This document shows positions 7,053 through 15,945 of a DNA stretch of 64,000 nt, piece by piece. Source of the stretch: Solwaraspora sp. WMMD406 (GTDB lineage: Bacteria > Actinomycetota > Actinomycetes > Mycobacteriales > Micromonosporaceae); assembly GCF_029626025.1 (NCBI RefSeq), contig NZ_JARUBF010000001.1:1798001-1862000 (forward strand). Reading direction: 5' to 3'. Position 1 is the stretch's first letter. Every line of letters starts with the position of its first letter. Under the pieces are notes generated by a model that was given only the letters and a program-made list of their open reading frames with translations, was not told where the DNA came from and did not search any database. The translations under genes and the position numbers were made by a program.

Positions 7053-7702
7053 TCATGGTCTCCGCTGTCGCCGCCGGCGAGCACGATCGTGATGGCGGTC
7101 CGCATCCTGGCCCGGTATTCGTCGGCCGAAGTGACCTTGTGTTTGAGCCCGAACGAGGTGGCGTGCAGATGGTCGGCCAGATCCCGCGCGGACAACCCGA
7201 CGGGGCGCCACCGGTCGGCGATCCCGCTGTCCGTCAGGACCCGTTCGACGCCGTCGACCAGCCCGGCGTCGATCTGACCGGCCAGCGAGCCCCGCAGCGC
7301 GACAGTGGTGCTCAGCAGCTCCTCGAAGTTGCCGTGCACCGCAGCACCGACCATGGGTGCCTGGCAGGCCTCGAACGCGGCCAGGATCCGCTCCGGTGGG
7401 GGCAGGTCGACGCGGGCGAACGCCGCCCGCGTCGCGTCGCACACCCCGGCCACCATCCGTTCGACGGCGGCGACGAAGAGCTCTTCCTTGGTCTTGAAAT
7501 GCAGGTAGAGACCTTGTCGGGAGATGCCGGCAGCTCGGGCCAGGTCGTCCATCGACGTCTTTTTGAAGCCGTACCGGAGGAACACGTCGACCGCCGCGTC
7601 GGCGATCGCGTCCCGGCGCGCGACGCCCGCCGGGGTCGGGCTGGCCGGCGAGGTCGGACTGGTCGGGCTGGTCGGGCTGGTCGGACTGGTCGGCGGAGTC
7701 AC
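7049..7702 (-). CDS. TetR-family transcriptional regulator
   Basis: The start is GTG 7702, overlapping the SDR stop in GTGA. Residues 1-22 form a low-complexity stretch of repeated TSP/SPT units encoded by near-identical 9-nt repeats. The TetR DNA-binding domain follows: RRDAIADAAVDVFLRYGFKK, then DDLARAAGISRQGLYLHFKT with the YLHFKTKEELF signature. The remaining ~140 residues are the helical ligand-binding part. As the second gene of the SDR-tetR unit it probably represses its own operon through the operator overlapping the promoter at 8705-8732. The ligand is unknown. Confidence 0.92.
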   Translation of the reverse strand: MTPPTSPTSPTSPTSPTSPASPTPAGVARRDAIADAAVDVFLRYGFKKTSMDDLARAAGISRQGLYLHFKTKEELFVAAVERMVAGVCDATRAAFARVDLPPPERILAAFEACQAPMVGAAVHGNFEELLSTTVALRGSLAGQIDAGLVDGVERVLTDSGIADRWRPVGLSARDLADHLHATSFGLKHKVTSADEYRARMRTAITIVLAGGDSGDHD

Positions 7703-8661
7703 GCTCCGGGCTCCGTGCGGCCGGCCGGCACCGACGGGTACGCGATCCCGGTCAACTGTTCGCTTTCCGTCCACAGCCGCCGAGCGGCGAGGGTGTCCCG
7801 GGCGCGGGCCGAACGGGGGGCGGGTCCGGGCGGTCCGACCATGCCGAAGCGGCGCGTCGGTCCCCAGTAGCTGCCACCGGTCACGTCCGGATCGGTGGCG
7901 GCGCGCAGGCTCGGCAGCGCGCCGTCCGCTGGTCGCATCCGGATGATCCGCTCGATGCGCGACGGGTTGCCGCTGGTGTTGCGGCCCTGGTAGCGGCCGA
8001 TCTCGGTCGAGGTCAGCCCGGGGTGGGCGGCGACGGCCCGGACCCCCGACCCGGCCTCGGTCAACCGGCGGTGCAGTTCCAGGGTGAACAGCAGGTTGGC
8101 GAGCTTGCTCTGCCCGTACGCGGCCCATGGCCGGTATCGGCGGTGTCGCCAGTTGAGGTCGTCGACGTCGATGCCGCCCATCCGGTGGGCCAGGCTGGAG
8201 ACGGTGACGACGCGGGCGGTGCCACCGCCGCCACCGGTGGTGACCGCGTCGAGCAACGGCAGCAGGTGCCCGGTGAGCGCGAAATGCCCCAGATGGTTGG
8301 TGCCGAACTGTAGCTCGAAGCCCTGCTTGGTGCGTCCCAGCGGGGGCGCCATCACGCCAGCGTTGTTGATCAGCAGGTCGAGCCGGTCGTGGTCGCTCCG
8401 ATAGGTGTCGGCGAACGCGGCGACCGAGCCGAGATCGGCCAGGTCGAGGAGAGCTCCGCTGACCTCGCCGGCGGGTCGGCTGCTGCGGATCCGGTCGAGC
8501 GCGGCCGTGCCCTTGCGCTCGTCGCGGTAGGTGAGCACCACGTGCGCGCCCTTGTGTGCCAGCATCCGCGCCGTCTCGTAGCCGATGCCGGTGTTGGCAC
8601 CGGTCACCACCGCGATCCGTCCGGTCTGGTCGGGGATGTCGTCGTAGCCCCAGTGTGCCAT
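7699..8661 (-). CDS. Short-chain dehydrogenase/reductase, retinol-dehydrogenase-like
   Basis: The 320-aa protein has the cofactor motif VVTGANTGIGYETARML, NNAGVMAPP, an active-site Ser in VTVSSLAHRM and the catalytic pair in YGQSKLANLLFTLELHRRL. The AAHPGLTSTEI motif is typical of the WWOX/retinol-dehydrogenase-like SDR branch. ATG 8661 is preceded by GGAGTGGC. It is first in a two-gene unit with the TetR gene, and 97 nt separate it from the next TetR gene upstream. NADP(H)-dependent oxidoreduction of a hydrophobic alcohol or ketone is a reasonable expectation from the family, but the substrate is not indicated. Confidence 0.93.
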   Translation of the reverse strand: MAHWGYDDIPDQTGRIAVVTGANTGIGYETARMLAHKGAHVVLTYRDERKGTAALDRIRSSRPAGEVSGALLDLADLGSVAAFADTYRSDHDRLDLLINNAGVMAPPLGRTKQGFELQFGTNHLGHFALTGHLLPLLDAVTTGGGGGTARVVTVSSLAHRMGGIDVDDLNWRHRRYRPWAAYGQSKLANLLFTLELHRRLTEAGSGVRAVAAHPGLTSTEIGRYQGRNTSGNPSRIERIIRMRPADGALPSLRAATDPDVTGGSYWGPTRRFGMVGPPGPAPRSARARDTLAARRLWTESEQLTGIAYPSVPAGRTEPGA

Positions 8662-8704
8662 GCCACTCCTTCGATCCGTCGGATGTGTCGGACAGCTTCG
8701 ACAA

Positions 8705-8732
8705 GGTTTACTCAGTTGGCCTAAGTTGTCAA
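8705..8732 (-). promoter_or_regulatory. Promoter with overlapping operator for the SDR-tetR unit
   Basis: On the minus strand TTGACA (8727-8732) is followed after 16 nt by TAAACC (8705-8710). The spacer carries ACTTAG-GCCAA-CTGAGT (8710-8726), an inverted repeat with 5 of 6 matching arm positions. That places a dyad exactly where a TetR protein would block the polymerase. The start codon lies about 45 nt downstream. Confidence 0.55.
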
Positions 8733-8758
8733 TCGCGGGGCCCGGGTCGGCTGCCGGC

Positions 8759-9310
8759 TCATCGGCCGAAGAGCAGGTCGATAGCGGGCGCCGCCGCGCT
8801 CGGGGCGTCGTCGCCGAGCTCCGGTGGTAGCGCGCCGGACAACCACAGGGTGGCGAATCCGTGAGCGATCGACCAGGCCGCCAGTCGGGCGTTCTCCCGG
8901 TCGTCGACCGGCACCCGGGGATCGTCCAGGCTGTCCCGCAGCGCCTGCCCGGCCCGTTGCCGGGCGGCCACCATCTCCGGCGCGTCGAAGTGCAGCAGGC
9001 TGGGCTGGAACATCACCTCGAAGTGGGCCCGGTGCGCCACCGCGAACCGCACGTACGCCAGGCCGGTGGCGTGAATGTCGCCGCCGGCCGTCTCCAGCTC
9101 GTCGGCGAGCAGATGCAGCCCTTCGACGGCGATCGCGGTGAGTAGGCCGGTCTTGTCGCCGAAGTGGTGGGCCGGGGCGGCGTGCGAGACACCGACTCGT
9201 CGAGCCAGATCCCGCAGGCTCAACGCGGCGGGGCCCGACTCGGCGATCGCTTCGGTGGCGGCGACCAGCAGGGCGCGGCGCAGGTCCCCGTGGTGGTACG
9301 GCTGCGGCAT
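8759..9310 (-). CDS. TetR-family transcriptional regulator
   Basis: The protein opens MPQPYHHGDLRRALLVAATE, continues LSLRDLARRVGVSHAAPAHH, and has FGDKTGLLTAIAVEGL closing the DNA-binding domain. The YHHGDLR start is characteristic of one TetR subgroup whose C-terminal domain is the WHG/TetR_C_33 type. ATG 9310 has GGAAGG at 9-nt spacing; an ATG three codons earlier (9319) is possible. The gene is divergent from the membrane-protein gene at 9419, and the spacer holds two copies of a clear operator (9327-9345 and 9362-9380). Autoregulation and control of the divergent gene are strongly suggested. Confidence 0.93.
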   Translation of the reverse strand: MPQPYHHGDLRRALLVAATEAIAESGPAALSLRDLARRVGVSHAAPAHHFGDKTGLLTAIAVEGLHLLADELETAGGDIHATGLAYVRFAVAHRAHFEVMFQPSLLHFDAPEMVAARQRAGQALRDSLDDPRVPVDDRENARLAAWSIAHGFATLWLSGALPPELGDDAPSAAAPAIDLLFGR

Positions 9311-9326
9311 CGCGGGCATCCTTCCT

Positions 9327-9380
9327 ATCTTGTCGTTGACAAGATGCTACCCGACCTGGGAATCTTGTCGGTGTAAAGAT
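9327..9380. promoter_or_regulatory. Two tandem TetR operators
   Basis: Site 1 (9327-9345) is ATCTTGTC-GTT-GACAAGAT with perfect 8-bp arms. Site 2 (9362-9380) is ATCTTGTC-GGT-GTAAAGAT, identical in the left arm and degenerate in the right. They start 35 nt apart in the spacer between the TetR gene and the divergent membrane gene, so one repressor could control both promoters. Confidence 0.8.
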
Positions 9381-9418
9381 GTGGTGCGCGCAGGCGCCAG
9401 TCCGAGGAGACACCCCTG

Positions 9419-9817
9419 ATGAGTACGGCTGACAAATGGCTGACCGTGATCGCGCTGGTCAGCGTGCCGACGGTGATGTTCGGCGGCTACACCGTGATGC
9501 GCCTGGCCGCCGCCCGCAAACTCACCGACTACCAACTGTCCCTGTTCAAGGCCGGACACGCCCACGCCGGAGTGCTGTTGGTGCTCACCCTCACCGCGCT
9601 GAGCATCGCCGCCCGCGCCGGACTGTCCGACCCGTACACCTGGATGGTCGGTGTGCTGCTCGCCGTCGGCACGATCAGCCAGTCCGGCGGCTTCTTCCTG
9701 CACGCCGGGATCGGCCAACCCGGCAAGTGGTCGTTCGGCAACACCCTGACCGTGCTCGGCGCGGTGCTGCTCGCCGTCGCCATCCTGGCACTCGCCTGGG
9801 GCGTGGCGGTCAGCTGA
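9419..9817 (+). CDS. Four-helix membrane protein, probable target of divergent TetR
   Basis: This is a 132-aa protein with hydrophobic segments near residues 7-27, 48-64, 74-93 and 106-130. A conserved-looking loop, LSLFKAGHAHAGVLLVL, holds two histidines just before the second helix. I do not recognise a named family. Its position opposite the TetR gene, with the two operators between them, suggests induction by whatever ligand that TetR senses. Transport, drug tolerance or a small redox-related membrane role are all possible and none is shown. Confidence 0.85.
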   Translation: MSTADKWLTVIALVSVPTVMFGGYTVMRLAAARKLTDYQLSLFKAGHAHAGVLLVLTLTALSIAARAGLSDPYTWMVGVLLAVGTISQSGGFFLHAGIGQPGKWSFGNTLTVLGAVLLAVAILALAWGVAVS

Positions 9818-9885
9818 CCGTGCCGTACGGGCGCGGTCGCTCACCCCATCAGGTGCCACGATCCGGTCGGCCGGCCAGGCCGTAA

Positions 9886-9902
9886 GAGTTCCGCAAGAAC
9901 TC
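9886..9902. promoter_or_regulatory. Inverted repeat upstream of the DM13/two-component unit
   Basis: GAGTTC-CGCAA-GAACTC forms perfect 6-bp arms 41 nt upstream of the DM13 gene. It could be bound by the response regulator encoded downstream, since OmpR-type regulators often act on their own promoter. It could also be a small hairpin. Confidence 0.4.
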
Positions 9903-9943
9903 GTCGAGGTCCGGCCGTCCCACCCCGCCGTAGGCTGGTCCGC

Positions 9944-10525
9944 GTGTGGAAACGCCTATTCTCCAGTCCGCTGACGTGGGCCCTGGCCGTTGTTGTCGTC
10001 GCCGGTCTGATCTTCGGCGGCTACTGGTTCCAGCCGTGGAAACTCGTCACCGACCAAGTCGTCGACGAGTCCGTACCCGTGGTCCAGGGCACCGACGTAT
10101 CGGGCCCGACGCCGATTCCGAGTGCGAGTGCGAGCCCCAGCCCGACGCCGCGCGTGAGCCCCAGCCCGGCCGGCAACCAGCTGCTCGCCGCCGGTGAGTT
10201 CGTCACCCACGAACACGAGACCACCGGCACCGCCCAGGTCGTCCAGCTCGCGGACGGGCGGCGTCAGCTCGTCCTCCGCAACTTCGCCACCTCCAACGGG
10301 CCGGACCTGCGGGTGTGGCTGTCCGACCAGCCGGTGCTCGAAGGCCGCGCCGGCTGGTTCGTCTTCGACGACGGGGAGTGGTTCGAGCTCGACCGGCTCA
10401 AGGGCAACCAGGGCAACCAGGTGTACGACATTCCGGCCGACGTCGACCTGTCCGCACTGACCAGCGTCTCCATCTGGTGCAAGCGGTTCTCGGTCTCGTT
10501 CGGCGCAGCCGACCTCGCCGCCTGA
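9944..10525 (+). CDS. Membrane-anchored DM13-domain protein
   Basis: The start is GTG 9944 (193 aa). Residues 8-27 form one transmembrane anchor, residues 45-75 a Pro/Ser linker (SASASPSPTPRVSPSPAG), and residues 85-190 a DM13 domain: AGEFVTHEHETTGTAQVVQL, NGPDLRVWLSDQ and VSIWCKRFSVSFGAADL with the single conserved-looking Cys. The domain sits outside the membrane. DM13 has been proposed to take part in redox or electron transfer at surfaces. It lies 10 nt upstream of the response regulator gene, which suggests that the protein is a sensed component or accessory of that two-component system. Confidence 0.85.
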   Translation: MWKRLFSSPLTWALAVVVVAGLIFGGYWFQPWKLVTDQVVDESVPVVQGTDVSGPTPIPSASASPSPTPRVSPSPAGNQLLAAGEFVTHEHETTGTAQVVQLADGRRQLVLRNFATSNGPDLRVWLSDQPVLEGRAGWFVFDDGEWFELDRLKGNQGNQVYDIPADVDLSALTSVSIWCKRFSVSFGAADLAA

Positions 10526-10535
10526 GCCGTCCACC

Positions 10536-11312
10536 GTGAGCGTCGCCATGACCACCAGCCGGCCCGCCCGGATCCTCGTCGTCGACGACGATCCGACCGT
10601 GTCCGATGTGGTCCGCCGCTACCTGGAGCGGGCCGGCTACCAGGTCGACCAGGCCGCCGACGGACCGGAGGCGCTGGCTGCCGTCGACCGACTCCCACCG
10701 GACCTGCTGGTCCTCGACCTCATGCTGCCCGGACTGGACGGGCTGGAGGTGTGTCGACGGCTCAGACAGCGGGCGGTCACCGTACCGGTGATCATGCTGA
10801 CCGCGCTCGGCGAGGAGGCCGACCGGATCGTCGGCCTGCAGCTCGGTGCCGACGACTACGTCACCAAACCGTTCTCCCCCCGGGAGCTGGTGCTGCGGGT
10901 CGGGTCGGTGCTGCGTCGCGCCGGCACCGGCACTGCCGGAGCCGCCGCGTCCGGCGGTGCCGCGACGATCGTCGACGGGGACCTGACCCTCGACCCCGAC
11001 CGCAGGTCCGCCCGACGGTACGGGGCCGACCTGGCGCTGACCCAACGGGAGTTCGACCTGCTGCTGCACTTCGTCCGACACCCGGCGCGGGTGTTCCGCC
11101 GCGACGAGCTGCTCGCCCAGGTCTGGGGCTGGAACTTCGGCGACCAGTCCACTGTCACCGTCCACGTCCGACGGCTACGGGAGAAGATCGAGGCCGACCC
11201 GGCGCAGCCCCGCCGGATCGTCACCGTCTGGGGCGTCGGCTACCGCTACGAACCGGCGGCAGCCAGCATCGGCGCAACCACCGGAACCGGCCCGGGTCCC
11301 GCGCATGGGTGA
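10536..11312 (+). CDS. OmpR-family response regulator
   Basis: The receiver domain has ILVVDDDPTVSDVVRRYL, the phosphoacceptor Asp (codon 10716-10718) in LLVLDLMLPGLDG, the switch Thr in VIMLTALGE and the conserved Lys in DDYVTKPFSP. A Gly/Ala-rich linker leads to a winged-helix effector domain ending RLREKIEADPAQPRRIVTVW and GVGYRYEP. It starts at GTG 10536 or ATG 10548. The end overlaps the kinase gene by 8 nt, so the two are made together. Targets are unknown, but the DM13 gene and the dyad at 9886-9902 are natural candidates. Confidence 0.95.
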   Translation: MSVAMTTSRPARILVVDDDPTVSDVVRRYLERAGYQVDQAADGPEALAAVDRLPPDLLVLDLMLPGLDGLEVCRRLRQRAVTVPVIMLTALGEEADRIVGLQLGADDYVTKPFSPRELVLRVGSVLRRAGTGTAGAAASGGAATIVDGDLTLDPDRRSARRYGADLALTQREFDLLLHFVRHPARVFRRDELLAQVWGWNFGDQSTVTVHVRRLREKIEADPAQPRRIVTVWGVGYRYEPAAASIGATTGTGPGPAHG

Positions 11313-12360
11313 GCTGGCGATGCTCGACCTGCCGCCGGGCGACATCGTCGCGGTCCTCGCCGTCGGCCTCGGCGCGTCCCTGCTGGTCGGACTGCCCGGC
11401 GCGGTCGCGCTACGGATGGCCCGACGACGCACCATCACGGTGCACGTCACCGTGCTGCTCACCATCACCGTGCTCGCCGTTCTGGCCGGGGTGGTCGGCG
11501 CGGCCCAGGCGATGTTCCTGTCCGCCCACGACCGCGACGTCGTCCTGCTGGTGCTCGCCGGATCCGGGGCGGTCAGCCTCGCCGTCGGCTGGTGGCTCGC
11601 CGCCCGGCTGGCCCGCGACGCGGTCTGGGCGGATCAGCTGCGGCAACGGGAACGGCAGGCCGAGGCGAACCGGCGGGAACTCGTCGCCTGGGTCTCGCAC
11701 GACCTGCGTACGCCATTGGCGGGACTGCGGGCGATGGCCGAGGCACTGGAGGACGGGGTGGTCGCCGACCCGGTCACCACCGCCGACTACCACCGGCGCA
11801 TCCGGGTCGAAGCCGACCGGATGGCACAGCTCGTCGACGACCTGTTCGAACTGTCCCGGATCAACGCCGGGGCGTTGCGGCTGTCGCTGCGTCGGATCCC
11901 GCTGGCAGAGGTGGTCTCCGACGCGCTCGCGTCCGCCGAGCCGCTGGCCCGGGCCCGCCGGATCCGACTCGTCGCCGCCGAACACGGCTGGCCGGCGGTC
12001 GTCGCCAGTGAACCGGAGTTGGCCCGGGTCGTCGGCAACCTGCTGCGCAACGCGGTCCGGTTCACCCCGTACGACGGGGTGGTCTGGGTCAGCGCCGGCC
12101 GTGACGGGAACCGGGCCTGGTTCGCGGTGTCCGACACCTGCGGCGGCATTCCCGACGCTGACCTGCCCCGGGTGTTCGACGTGGCGTTTCGCGGTGAGCC
12201 GGCACGCAGCCCGGCCACCACGGTGCCGGGTCCGGCCGGCGGTGGACTGGGTCTGGCGATCGTGCGGGGCCTGGTGGAGGCGCACGGCGGCCGGGTCGAG
12301 GTGGCGAACTCGGGTCCCGGCTGCCGGTTCCTCGTCCACCTGCCGGCAGCGGCCGGCTGA
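11305..12360 (+). CDS. Sensor histidine kinase partner of the OmpR regulator
   Basis: The 351-aa protein has three hydrophobic segments in the first ~100 residues and almost no periplasmic domain, so sensing is probably within the membrane or through a partner. His132 in LVAWVSHDLRTPLAGLRAMA is the phosphorylated residue. The ATPase part has NLLRNAVRFTPYDG (N box), VSDTCGGIPDADLPRVFD (G1; canonical DxGxG reads DTCGG) and GGGLGLAIVRGLVEAHGG (G2). The gene overlaps the response regulator by 8 nt. The lack of an input domain fits the idea that the DM13 membrane protein upstream supplies the signal. Confidence 0.95.
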   Translation: MGELAMLDLPPGDIVAVLAVGLGASLLVGLPGAVALRMARRRTITVHVTVLLTITVLAVLAGVVGAAQAMFLSAHDRDVVLLVLAGSGAVSLAVGWWLAARLARDAVWADQLRQRERQAEANRRELVAWVSHDLRTPLAGLRAMAEALEDGVVADPVTTADYHRRIRVEADRMAQLVDDLFELSRINAGALRLSLRRIPLAEVVSDALASAEPLARARRIRLVAAEHGWPAVVASEPELARVVGNLLRNAVRFTPYDGVVWVSAGRDGNRAWFAVSDTCGGIPDADLPRVFDVAFRGEPARSPATTVPGPAGGGLGLAIVRGLVEAHGGRVEVANSGPGCRFLVHLPAAAG

Positions 12361-12459
12361 GCGGGCGTCGCCCGGTCGACCCGCTGCCGGTCGATCCGCT
12401 GCCGGTCGGCTGACCGGGCCCGGGCTGGCTGACCCCGGCGTCGGCCGGCGCAACCGACG

Positions 12460-14064
12460 TCAACCGATCGGTAGGTCCCGGCGACGCAGGCCGACCATGC
12501 CGACGGCACCGAGGGCGGCGGCCACCACCGACAGCCAGATCAGCGGTACGGGCGACGCCGACCCGCCGGGCAGACTCGGCAGGTGGCTGAACGGTGACAG
12601 GTCCCGCAGCGGCTGCGGCAGACGCAAGATCGCGCCGAAGAGGCTGACCAGGGCAGCTGCCGCCAACGCCGCCCACGCGACCCCGGCCAGCCGGGGTGCC
12701 AGCCCGACCAGGGCGACCGCGACCGCCGCCAGCAGCCACACCGCCGGCAGCTGCACCAACGCGCCGGCCAGTACCCGCCACACGTCGCGGCCCTGCCCAC
12801 CGCCGAGCCCGTGAGTCAGCCCCATCGCCAGCCCGGCGGCGGTCAGCACCACCGCCGGCCCCAGCCCGGCGAACAGCAGGTGGCTGACCGCCCAGCGCGA
12901 CCGGGAGACCGCTGTGGCCAGCACCGGCTCGACCCGCAGGCCGGTCTCCTCGGCCCGCAGCCGTAGTACGGCGGCGATCGCGTATCCGGTGGCGCCCATC
13001 CCGAACAGGCCGAGCATCGCGGCCAGGAACAGATCCACCAGCCCGGCGGAGCCGCCGAGCCGGGCGAACACCTCACGCAGACTCGGGTTGTCGGTGAACA
13101 TGTCGCCCACCCCGCCGGCGACTCCGCCGAGCACCAGGCCCGCGACGGCGAAGCCCGTCGTCCATCCCGCCAGCTGACCTCGGTGCAGCCGCCACGCCAG
13201 CGCCACCGGACCGCCCAGCCGGGCCCCGCCCACTGCCGGGCCGGAGCCGGTCGCCAGCACACCGGCCCCGAGATCCCGGCGGGCGGCCAGGGCGACCGCG
13301 CCGACGACCAGCCCGGCGGTCGCGGCGGCGACCAGGCCGAGGACCCACCAGCTTTCCTCGGCGTACGGGCGCAGCCGCAGTACCCAGCCGAGCGGCGACA
13401 CCCAACTGAGCCAGCCCAGCGGGCCGCCGATGTGCCCGCTCAGGTCCCCGGCGACCCGGATCACGGCGGCGGCGCCGAGGGCCGTCGCGGCGATCCCGCG
13501 AGCTGCTCCGGCACCGGTGGTGAGCTGCGCGGCGATCGCCCCGACTGCGGCGAAGAGCGAACCGGCGGCGGCGAACTGGACGCCCAGCGCCACCGAGCCG
13601 GCGACCGGCAGCCCCTGGGCGGCCAGCCCGGCGGCGACTCCCACGGCGAGCAGCAGGTTCGCGGCCCAGGTGACGACGAGCGCGGCGGCCAGGGCGGCGT
13701 GCCGGCCGACCGGGGCGGCGCCGAGCAACTCCCGCCGCCCGGCTTCCTCCTCGACGCGGGTGTGCCGGACGACGGTGAGCAGGCTGATCAGCGCCACGAT
13801 CATCGTGGCGATGCTGATCCGCCAGGCGACGAGGCCGCCGACGTCGGCGCTGTGTATCGGGCCGTAGAGCGCGACCAGGGCGGCGTTGTCGTTGCTGGTC
13901 CGGGCGAAGGCCATCCGGTCGGCCGCGGTGGGGTAGAGGCCGGGGAACGCGGCGGCGAAGTTGGCCGGCATCGCCGCCAGCCAGAGGATCCATAGGGGTA
14001 GGACCAGCCGGTCGCGGCGCAGGATCAGCCGGACGAGGTGGGCGGTGCCGGCCAGCGGGCTCAT
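12460..14064 (-). CDS. ABC-2 type exporter permease (polyketide-antibiotic exporter-like)
   Basis: This is a 534-aa protein with about 12 membrane helices in two homologous halves, the layout of large one-chain ABC-2 permeases found with antibiotic exporters in actinomycetes. Internal duplication is visible in repeated features such as the [14 protein letters not shown] loop in the first half and [20 protein letters not shown] in the second, the cytoplasmic coupling segments of each half. ATG 14064 overlaps the ATPase stop in ATGA. With the ATPase it probably exports a hydrophobic or drug-like compound. The divergent regulator at 15130 is the likely controller. Confidence 0.92.
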   Translation of the reverse strand: MSPLAGTAHLVRLILRRDRLVLPLWILWLAAMPANFAAAFPGLYPTAADRMAFARTSNDNAALVALYGPIHSADVGGLVAWRISIATMIVALISLLTVVRHTRVEEEAGRRELLGAAPVGRHAALAAALVVTWAANLLLAVGVAAGLAAQGLPVAGSVALGVQFAAAGSLFAAVGAIAAQLTTGAGAARGIAATALGAAAVIRVAGDLSGHIGGPLGWLSWVSPLGWVLRLRPYAEESWWVLGLVAAATAGLVVGAVALAARRDLGAGVLATGSGPAVGGARLGGPVALAWRLHRGQLAGWTTGFAVAGLVLGGVAGGVGDMFTDNPSLREVFARLGGSAGLVDLFLAAMLGLFGMGATGYAIAAVLRLRAEETGLRVEPVLATAVSRSRWAVSHLLFAGLGPAVVLTAAGLAMGLTHGLGGGQGRDVWRVLAGALVQLPAVWLLAAVAVALVGLAPRLAGVAWAALAAAALVSLFGAILRLPQPLRDLSPFSHLPSLPGGSASPVPLIWLSVVAAALGAVGMVGLRRRDLPIG

Positions 14065-14960
14065 CGCCGTGCTCCGGGGTGCCGGTAGTGCCGGAGGAAC
14101 AGTTCCTCCAGCGTCGGCGGCTGGCTCACCAGTGCCCGTACGCCCTGGTCGGCGAGCTGGCCCAGCACCTGCGCCAGCGCGGCCGGCTCGACCTCGCACC
14201 GGATCCGATCGCCGTCCACGGCGAGCTCGTGGACACCGGGAAGGTCGGCGAGCCGGCTCGTCGCCACGTCCGGCAGTTCGGCGACGATCGTGGTGCGGGT
14301 CAGGCGCCGGAGCTCGGCGAGCGTGCCGCTCGACACGGTGCGGCCGTCGCGCACGATGGTGACCCGGTGGCACAGCGCCTCGACCTCGGCGAGGATGTGG
14401 CTGGACAGCAGCACCGTACGGCCCTCCCGGCTCGCTTCGGCGACGCAGTCGCGGAACACCGCCTCCATCAGCGGGTCCAGGCCGGAGGTCGGTTCGTCGA
14501 GCAGCAGCAGTTCGACGTCGGCGGCGAGCGCGGCGACCAGCGCCACCTTTTGCCGGTTGCCTTTGGAGTAGGTGCGGCACTTTCGGGTCGGGTCGAGGGC
14601 GAACCGGTCCAGCAGGTCGGCGCGGCGCCGCCGGTCGAGCCCGCCCCGGAGCCGGCCGAGCAGGTCGATCACCTCACCGCCGGTCAGGTTGGGCCACAGG
14701 CTCACGTCACCGGGCACGTACGCGAGGCGGCGGTGCAACGCGACCGCGTCCCGCCACGGGTCGCCGCCGAGCAGCAGCGCTTCGCCGCTGTCGGCCCGTA
14801 GCAGGCCGAGCAGCACCCGGATCGTGCTGGTCTTGCCGGCACCGTTGGGGCCGAGGAAGCCGTGTGTCTCGCCGGCCGCCACGTCCAGATCGAGTCCGTC
14901 GAGCGCCGTGGCACGCCCGTACCGCTTGGTCAGTCCACGGACGTGGATCGCCGTTTCCAT
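14061..14960 (-). CDS. ABC transporter ATP-binding protein (drug-export type)
   Basis: The 299-aa ATPase has Walker A in [20 protein letters not shown], the signature [15 protein letters not shown], Walker B in [15 protein letters not shown] and the switch His in [18 protein letters not shown]-terminal ~85-residue extension ([20 protein letters not shown] and following) is the usual DrrA-like tail. ATG 14960 begins the family sequence; the longer open frame upstream is not coding. It precedes the permease gene with a 4-nt overlap and is divergent from the GbsR/MarR-like regulator. Confidence 0.95.
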   Translation of the reverse strand: METAIHVRGLTKRYGRATALDGLDLDVAAGETHGFLGPNGAGKTSTIRVLLGLLRADSGEALLLGGDPWRDAVALHRRLAYVPGDVSLWPNLTGGEVIDLLGRLRGGLDRRRRADLLDRFALDPTRKCRTYSKGNRQKVALVAALAADVELLLLDEPTSGLDPLMEAVFRDCVAEASREGRTVLLSSHILAEVEALCHRVTIVRDGRTVSSGTLAELRRLTRTTIVAELPDVATSRLADLPGVHELAVDGDRIRCEVEPAALAQVLGQLADQGVRALVSQPPTLEELFLRHYRHPGARR

Positions 14961-14978
14961 ATCTAGAAAGCTACGTTG

Positions 14979-15098
14979 CGTTTGCAAACGGGTCAAACAA
15001 GATGGTGCTGAGCAGCAGCGACTTTCACTAGCACGGTCGGTGATCGTTGCAATGATTCTCCAGCCGAACGCAACGACAGGTAGCATGAGTTGCAATGA
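14979..15098. promoter_or_regulatory. Divergent control region with palindrome and repeated GTTGCAATGA
   Basis: A perfect 12-bp palindrome CGTTTGCAAACG sits at 14979-14990, close to the exporter start. The decamer GTTGCAATGA occurs twice in direct orientation at 15046-15055 and 15089-15098, 43 nt apart (about four helical turns). These lie in the 169-nt spacer between the exporter and the regulator and are placed to control both. Confidence 0.55.
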
Positions 15099-15129
15099 AA
15101 TGAGATCGAACGCATTGGCAGGTGACCGG

Positions 15130-15945
15130 ATGCCCGGGGGACGGCTGACCTATCAGGACCGGCAGCGGATCGAGCAGGCGCTCGCCGACGGCGCCGGCTA
15201 CGCCGAGATCGCCCGCCAGTTGGCCCGACCGACGTCGACGGTCAGCCGGGAGATCGGCCGCAACGGCGGCGCGTCGGGCTACCGGGCGAGCGCCGCGCAG
15301 CGGGCCACCCAGCATCGGGCGCGGCGTTCCGGCCCGGTCACCCGGCAACCCGTCGAGGACCCCATCGGGTACGGCCGGGACGCGGCCGCCGTCCGCGACT
15401 TCGAGCAGCGGTTCGTGGCGATGATGGTCGCGTCCGGCTTTCCCCGGATGACGGCCCGCGTGCTGGTCGGTTTGTTCATCAGCGACAGCGGCGCACTCAC
15501 TGCGGCTGAGCTGGTCAACCGACTTCAGGTCAGTCCCGCGTCGATCTCCAAATCGATCGCTTTTCTGGAGCGGATCGGCTTCGTCGCCCGCCAGCGTACC
15601 GCTGGGCAGCGACGCGACCGGTACGCCGTCGACGACGGTCTGTGGTACCGGGCCTGGTCGATCCGGGTGCGGGTCTTCCAGACCTGGGCGGAGGCGGCGG
15701 CGGACGGCGCCGCTGTGCTGGGGCCAGGGACCTCAGCCGGTGACCGGCTGCACCTGATGGGTGAGTTCTTCGGCCTGGTCGTCCGTGACGTCGAACGGAT
15801 CACCGCCGACTGGCAGGCGTTCCTGTCCGCGCGCGGCGCGCGCGTCGAGATGACGCGCGCGGACTCATCCGGACGGCCAGCGTCGAATCCGCTTGTCGTC
15901 AATGTCGATCACAACGATTTCACGAACGTCAGCCACCGTTCGTGA
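15130..15945 (+). CDS. GbsR/MarR-like regulator with an added N-terminal helix-turn-helix
   Basis: The start ATG 15130 gives 271 aa. Residues 1-50 ([20 protein letters not shown], then [20 protein letters not shown]) match the HTH_38 type found at the start of IS30-family transposases. From about residue 95 the protein resembles GbsR/MarR regulators: [40 protein letters not shown] and the recognition helix [20 protein letters not shown]. It therefore appears to have two DNA-binding units joined by an Arg-rich linker. The divergent ABC exporter is the likely target, making this an efflux regulator. The 3' end overlaps the convergent DUF397 gene by 37 nt. Confidence 0.88.
   Translation: MPGGRLTYQDRQRIEQALADGAGYAEIARQLARPTSTVSREIGRNGGASGYRASAAQRATQHRARRSGPVTRQPVEDPIGYGRDAAAVRDFEQRFVAMMVASGFPRMTARVLVGLFISDSGALTAAELVNRLQVSPASISKSIAFLERIGFVARQRTAGQRRDRYAVDDGLWYRAWSIRVRVFQTWAEAAADGAAVLGPGTSAGDRLHLMGEFFGLVVRDVERITADWQAFLSARGARVEMTRADSSGRPASNPLVVNVDHNDFTNVSHRS

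Noticed and set aside
7622-7696. Tandem GGTCGGACT-like repeats considered as an intergenic repeat element
   Set aside because: They lie within the TetR reading frame and encode its TSP-rich N-terminus, so they are a coding repeat, not a separate element.
12361-12459. Repeated CGCTGCCGGTCG motifs between kinase and ABC permease as a terminator
   Set aside because: No arm pairing of adequate length; simple GC-rich repetition.
10751-12814. 687-codon plus-strand frame over the two-component genes
   Set aside because: Shadow of the response regulator and kinase; no plausible protein.
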